A DNA stretch of 11,191 bases from an uncultured Microbacterium sp. (GTDB taxonomy: Bacteria; Actinomycetota; Actinomycetes; Actinomycetales; Microbacteriaceae). The translations under genes and the position numbers were made by a program. The stretch is taken from positions 1 to 11,191 of the forward strand of contig CALANM010000029.1 in NCBI GenBank assembly GCA_937926065.1, written 5' to 3'. Under the pieces are notes generated by a model. That model saw nothing but the letters and a program-made list of their open reading frames with translations. It made no database searches and was not told the DNA's origin. Shown one piece after another: positions 6,439-11,191 of this stretch (within the stretch, counting starts at the first letter, position 1; every line of letters begins with the position of its first letter).

Positions 6439-7650
6439 GTGGCTGAGCGCAAGGAGACCTTCGTCGATGCCGACGGGGTGGAGGTTCGCGTCTCGCACCC
6501 CGACAAGGTGGTGTTCCCGGCGGCGGGACTCACGAAGCTCGACCTCGTCGAGTACTACCTCGACGTCGCCGAGGGCGCGTTGCGTGGGGCCGGCGGCCGG
6601 CCGATGGTGCTCAAGCGGTTCGTGAAGGGCATCGATGCGGAGCCGTTCTTCCAGAAGCGCGTGCCCGAGAACCACCCGCCCTTCATCGACACCGCCACCC
6701 TGCACTACGCGTCAGGCACATCGGCCGAGGAGACCGTGATCAGGGACGCCGCGGGCCTGGCGTGGGTCGTGAACCTCGGCTGCCTCGACCTCAATCCTCA
6801 CCCGGTGCGAGCGGAGGACCTCGACCACCCCGACGAGCTGCGCATCGATCTCGACCCCATGCCCGGGGTCGACTGGGGTCAGATCGTCGACACCGCGTTC
6901 GTGGCCCGTGACGTCCTCTCCGACCACGGCCTCGTCGGCTGGCCGAAGACGAGCGGCTCGCGCGGTCTGCATATCCTCGTGCGCATCCGCCCGGAGTGGT
7001 CGTTCACCGATGTCCGGCTGGCCGCCGAGAGCCTCGCTCGTGAGGTCGCCGACCGGGCGCCGGGCCTCGCGACGGCGCGCTGGTGGAAGGAGGAGCGCGG
7101 GGAGAGCGTCTTCGTCGACTTCAACCAGAACGCGAAAGACCGCACGGTCGCGTCGGCATATTCGGTGCGGGCACTCCCCGACGCGCGCGTGTCGACGCCG
7201 CTGACGTGGGATGAGGTCCGCAGCCGCCGCCCCGACGAGTTCACGGTGCCGGCCGTGCGGGCTCGCTACGCGGACGAGGGCGATGCGCACGCGGGGATCG
7301 ACGAGGCGGTCGGCTCGCTCGAGGGTCTCCTACGGCTCGCGGAGGAACTCGGTCCCGCCGAGAAGCCGCCGCGCGGCTCGGGCGACGGATCGGGTCGCCG
7401 GGCGTCGACGATGCCGCTCATCGAGATCGCTCGCACGCGCACGAAGCCCGAGGCTGAGGCTGCGCTCGAGCAGTGGCGGTCGGAGCATGGCGACCTCGTG
7501 CCGCTGCTGCATCCGGCCGACGTGCTCATCGACGGCATGCGCGGCTCGAGTTCGCTCTGGTATCGCGTGCGCATCAACCTGCAGCACGTCCCCGAGAGCG
7601 ATCGCCCGGCCCAGGGCCCGCTCCTCGCCGACTACGACCCGTGGGGATGA
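6439..7650 (+). CDS. Stand-alone LigD-type DNA polymerase/primase domain protein
   Basis: This 403-residue protein matches the archaeo-eukaryotic primase-like polymerase domain of LigD, which in bacterial non-homologous end joining fills gaps and adds nucleotides, often ribonucleotides. Visible hallmarks are SHPDKVVFP near the N-terminus (5'-phosphate-binding region), VKGID and FFQKR (about 62-73), the metal-binding RIDLDP (Asp137, Asp139), the GSRGLHILV histidine motif (His178) and VFVDFNQN with the third acidic residue Asp227. All three catalytic aspartates are therefore intact. Residues about 325-403 form a C-terminal extension (MPLIEIAR ... DYDPWG) that I recall from other actinobacterial stand-alone relatives. 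No ligase or nuclease domain is fused, and no ku gene is in the window, so it may instead act in another repair route. I chose the GTG at 6439 because family similarity begins there and a -10 box lies six bases before it; an upstream in-frame start at 6403 would add an unlike peptide. Confidence 0.9.
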   Translation: MAERKETFVDADGVEVRVSHPDKVVFPAAGLTKLDLVEYYLDVAEGALRGAGGRPMVLKRFVKGIDAEPFFQKRVPENHPPFIDTATLHYASGTSAEETVIRDAAGLAWVVNLGCLDLNPHPVRAEDLDHPDELRIDLDPMPGVDWGQIVDTAFVARDVLSDHGLVGWPKTSGSRGLHILVRIRPEWSFTDVRLAAESLAREVADRAPGLATARWWKEERGESVFVDFNQNAKDRTVASAYSVRALPDARVSTPLTWDEVRSRRPDEFTVPAVRARYADEGDAHAGIDEAVGSLEGLLRLAEELGPAEKPPRGSGDGSGRRASTMPLIEIARTRTKPEAEAALEQWRSEHGDLVPLLHPADVLIDGMRGSSSLWYRVRINLQHVPESDRPAQGPLLADYDPWG

Positions 7651-7671
7651 GCGTCGCCGGGAGCAGAAAGC

Positions 7672-7733
7672 GATTCGACCCCCTCCGGGCGATCGGGAGA
7701 AGGCTCCCGTTCTCGCCCTGAGGGGGTCGAATC
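7672..7733. terminator. Long hairpin between the convergent polymerase and guaA genes
   Basis: GATTCGACCCCCTC (7672-7685) pairs perfectly with GAGGGGGTCGAATC (7720-7733). Inside, after a one-base mismatch, GGGC (7687-7690) pairs with GCCC (7715-7718), and CGGGAG (7694-7699) pairs with CTCCCG (7704-7709) around an AAGG loop. The structure lies 21 bp after one stop and 24 bp before the other, so it probably ends both transcripts. On the guaA strand it is followed by a mildly T-rich GCTTTCTGCTC. Confidence 0.75.
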
Positions 7734-7757
7734 ACGCCGTCGGCACGGGCCGACGCG

Positions 7758-9334
<1,577 letters not shown>

Positions 9335-9338
<4 letters not shown>

Positions 9339-9856
9339 CGGGACTCCGTCTCGACAAGGGGGGAGGTTTCGGAGGAGGACTGCGCTTCGCGCTCGGCGAG
9401 GCGGGCCTTCACCTCGCGCGCGACGCGCGTCTCCATGATGAACGACATGAGCGGCACGACGCCGCCGAGCGCCAGCAGGATGAAGCGCGGGAAGCCCCAG
9501 CGCATCTGGCTCCACAGGCGGAAGCAGGCGAACAGATACACGACGTAGAACCAGCCGTGAACGATCAGGATGAGCAGCGAGATGTTGACGCCGTCACCGG
9601 TGGAGATCATGTCGCAGTCGTCGAGGCCCGGCACGAACAGCGAGAACCACTGGCAGTCGGGCGACGCGATCACGGGAGCGAACCACAGGAAGCCTGACCC
9701 GCCGGCGAACAGCTCGATGTGCAGCGGCGTGTACTTGAGGATCATCTCCGTCAGCAGAAGAAGCAACCCGACGCCCGTGATGACCGACGCGATCTGGTAG
9801 AACTTCAGCGCCGACCGGATCGCCGGGAATGCGGCGAGCTTGGGCTGGGCGGGCAT
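9335..9856 (-). CDS. DUF3817 integral membrane protein with an enlarged first loop
   Basis: This is a 173-residue membrane protein of unknown function. It shows the DUF3817 pattern: a helix ending LLLLLTEMILKY (about 19-41), a second helix with the conserved HGWFYVVYLF (about 92-114), and a third helix (about 124-141) ending in the conserved PLMSFIMETRV. Typical members are near 100 residues. Here about 48 extra residues (42-90) separate helices 1 and 2, containing Cys68 and Cys81, and a charged tail (142-173) follows. The start at ATG 9856 is preceded seven bases earlier by TAGACT, with only GAAGG close by, suggesting a leaderless mRNA. The stop overlaps the guaA GTG. DUF3817 genes are often found beside guaA or SURF1 in actinobacteria, as I recall, but no role is established. 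Confidence 0.88.
9344..9347 (-). promoter_or_regulatory. Ribosome binding site of guaA inside the DUF3817 gene (GGAG)
   Basis: GGAG on the minus strand lies five bases before the guaA GTG and within the last codons of the upstream gene. Together with the GTGA overlap it supports re-initiation and fixes the guaA start. Confidence 0.65.
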
Positions 9857-9863
9857 GGCCTTC

Positions 9864-9869
9864 AGTCTA
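9864..9869 (-). promoter_or_regulatory. Putative -10 hexamer (TAGACT) of the DUF3817-guaA unit
   Basis: On the minus strand TAGACT ends seven bases before the ATG at 9856. A start point 7 bp downstream would be the ATG itself. It would give the DUF3817-guaA pair its own promoter inside the larger guaB3 cluster. Confidence 0.5.
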
Positions 9870-9880
9870 CCGCCCGGCCC

Positions 9881-9895
9881 CGGGCCCTCGGCCCG
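9881..9895. terminator. Compact GC hairpin between SURF1 and DUF3817
   Basis: CGGGCC (9881-9886) pairs with GGCCCG (9890-9895) across a CTC loop, three bases past the SURF1 stop in a 41-bp gap. It could attenuate read-through before the downstream promoter. There is no T-run, and such a small all-GC hairpin can arise by chance in this base composition. Confidence 0.25.
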
Positions 9896-9897
9896 TG

Positions 9898-10773
9898 TCA
9901 CGCGCTCGCTGCCGCCCGGTCTTCGAAGGCTTCGACTTCCTTCTCCCACGCGTCGCGGGCGAGCCGGTACCACATGTAGAAGGCGAAGCCGGCGAACACC
10001 GCCCACTCGATCGCGTAGAAGACGTTGAGCCAGTTGATGGGCGTCTCCTCCGCCGGCGCGGGCGAGTGGATCGCCTGCAGCGAAGCGGGCACCGGCGGCG
10101 GTCCGAGGGTGTCGCGGTCGGCCACGAGGTAGGCGCGATACACCGACAGTCCCTCGGTGTCGCTCCACCAGCCCAGCAGCGCAGCCGGCGACATCGACGT
10201 CATCTCCATCACGGGCGCTCCCCGCGGCGGCAGCTTCGGTCCCTCGTCGGAGATGATGCGGCCGGTCAGGGCCAGCCCGTCATAGTCGACGCGGGCGAGG
10301 GATGCCGTCAGCTCGGCGACGACGGCATCCGCTTCTTCGCGCGTCGCCGTCCAGCCGAGCGCGACGGCCAGCGACGTGGGCTCGTCCGTGCCGTCGAACC
10401 GGAACTGCCCCGTGACCCAGTAGCCCTCGGCTCCGTCGTTGTAGCGCGATGACACGACGAGGAAGTCGCTCTCGACCCAGTGGCCGCGGGGCGTCTCGAC
10501 GCGCTGGCCGATGAGCGGTCCGGCCAGATAGCGGCCCGGCTCGACGACCTCCGACAGGGGGCGCACGGTCTCGGTGGCGCCGACCTCGACCGGATCGGAG
10601 TCGAGCGCGTTGCCCAGCTGCCACTGGCCGAGCCATGCGAAGACGGTGGCCACGAGGAGCGCGACCGCCAGCATCCCGATCCACCACGGGCGGAGCATGA
10701 CCTCGCGCAGGGTGGGCGGGAACACGAGCGGTTCGCCCGCCGTGAGCGCCGCGACCGGCTCGCCCGCGGTCAT
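9898..10773 (-). CDS. SURF1 family cytochrome c oxidase assembly protein
   Basis: This 291-residue membrane protein has the SURF1 plan. Helix 1 (about 30-52) ends in the signature WLGQWQL. A large extracytoplasmic domain follows, with RPLSEVVEPGRYLAG and later ALGWTATREEA, ALTGRI and LPPRGAPV. Helix 2 near the C-terminus carries PINWLNVFYAIEWAVFAGFAFYMWYR in the usual position. Family members assist assembly of haem-copper terminal oxidases, probably in haem insertion into subunit I. Residues 1-25 are an unremarkable cytosolic leader. The ATG at 10773 shares its A with the TGA of guaB3 (TGATG), and no ribosome binding site precedes it, so translation likely depends on re-initiation. No oxidase subunit gene is in the window. 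Confidence 0.92.
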   Translation of the reverse strand: MTAGEPVAALTAGEPLVFPPTLREVMLRPWWIGMLAVALLVATVFAWLGQWQLGNALDSDPVEVGATETVRPLSEVVEPGRYLAGPLIGQRVETPRGHWVESDFLVVSSRYNDGAEGYWVTGQFRFDGTDEPTSLAVALGWTATREEADAVVAELTASLARVDYDGLALTGRIISDEGPKLPPRGAPVMEMTSMSPAALLGWWSDTEGLSVYRAYLVADRDTLGPPPVPASLQAIHSPAPAEETPINWLNVFYAIEWAVFAGFAFYMWYRLARDAWEKEVEAFEDRAAASA

Positions 10774-11191
10774 CAGTTCGCGGCGTAGGGCGCGAGCACG
10801 ACCTCGACCCGCTGGAACTCCTTCAGGTCGGAGTATCCGGTCGTCGCCATCGACTTGCGCAGCGCACCGATCAGGTTCGCCGTGCCGTCGGCGACGGGAG
10901 CCGGACCGTAGAGGATCTCCTCGAGCGGCGCGACCTGGCCGACCTCCACGCGGCGACCGCGCGGCAGCTTGGGGTGGTGGGCCTCGGGACCCCAGTGGTA
11001 GCCGCGGCCGGGAGCGTCGATCGCGCGGGCGAGCGCGACGCCCAGCATGACGGCATCCGCGCCCATCGCGAGCGCCTTGACGATGTCGCCCGACGTGCCC
11101 ACGCCGCCGTCGGCGATGACATGCACGTAGCGACCGCCCGACTCGTCGAGGTAGTCGCGGCGAGCGCCGGCGACATCGGCCACGGCGGTCG
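10773..11191 (-). CDS. guaB3: C-terminal part of GuaB3-type IMP dehydrogenase-related protein (5' end outside window)
   Basis: The last 138 complete codons of a minus-strand gene are present; the rest lies beyond the window. The visible part holds the end of the IMPDH/GMPR (beta/alpha)8 barrel: RRDYLDESGGRYVHVIADGG with the phosphate-binding Asp-Gly-Gly, then GDIVKALAMGADAVMLG. GPEAHHPKLPRGRR and the tail motif IGALRKSMATTGYSDLKEFQ fit the actinobacterial GuaB-family branch called GuaB3, which lacks CBS domains and is distinct from housekeeping GuaB2. The catalytic Cys loop is not in view, so activity cannot be judged. Whether GuaB3 proteins carry out GMP reduction, IMP oxidation or regulation varies or is unsettled. 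The stop overlaps the SURF1 start by one base. Confidence 0.9.
   Translation of the reverse strand, partial: TAVADVAGARRDYLDESGGRYVHVIADGGVGTSGDIVKALAMGADAVMLGVALARAIDAPGRGYHWGPEAHHPKLPRGRRVEVGQVAPLEEILYGPAPVADGTANLIGALRKSMATTGYSDLKEFQRVEVVLAPYAAN

Noticed and set aside
9339..9515. Upstream extension of guaA to an in-frame start near 9515
   Set aside because: The added residues do not resemble GuaA, overlap the DUF3817 coding sequence in another frame, and would lengthen the protein well beyond the family norm. The GTG at 9338 has a good ribosome binding site.

Overview
The window is about 70% G+C, with third positions strongly biased to G/C. Gene content and order point to an actinobacterium of the Microbacteriaceae, probably Microbacterium or a close relative. 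That assignment is inferred from composition, from the order guaB3 - SURF1 - DUF3817 - guaA, and from the protein families; no taxonomic marker gene is present. It reads as ordinary chromosome. I found no tRNA, rRNA, CRISPR array, insertion sequence, phage gene or toxin-antitoxin pair, and no convincing undescribed multi-gene system.

Left part (1-4200). The window opens inside the lysine/alanine-rich tail of an unidentified plus-strand protein built on a perfect 24-bp tandem repeat. A small secreted lipoprotein follows (377-805, +). It converges on a very large secreted subtilisin-like protease (887-4066, -), and the two share a hairpin between their stops. The protease has a signal peptide, an I9-type propeptide, a split S8 catalytic domain carrying a PA insert, an Ig-like domain, a (Gly-Lys)n linker and a C-terminal domain of unknown function. 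Its promoter region holds two palindromes.

Middle part (4201-7760). A cytosolic glycerophosphodiester phosphodiesterase (-) is transcribed divergently from a seven-helix Bax-inhibitor-1/YccA-type membrane protein (+). A strong TTCG-loop terminator follows. Next comes a stand-alone LigD-type polymerase/primase (+) with all three predicted catalytic aspartates, then a long hairpin facing the end of guaA.

Right part (7758-11191, all minus). Read in transcription order this is guaB3 (partial), SURF1, a DUF3817 membrane protein and guaA (GMP synthase). guaB3 and SURF1 overlap by one base (TGATG), and DUF3817 and guaA overlap by four (GTGA). This ties guanine nucleotide synthesis to a cytochrome-oxidase assembly factor and a small membrane protein.

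The most informative regulatory pattern is that three genes (gdpD, the LigD-type polymerase and DUF3817) have a TANNNT -10 hexamer ending 6-7 nt before the start codon and no usable ribosome binding site. These are predicted leaderless mRNAs. Three further genes have TANNNT hexamers at distances that leave short leaders.
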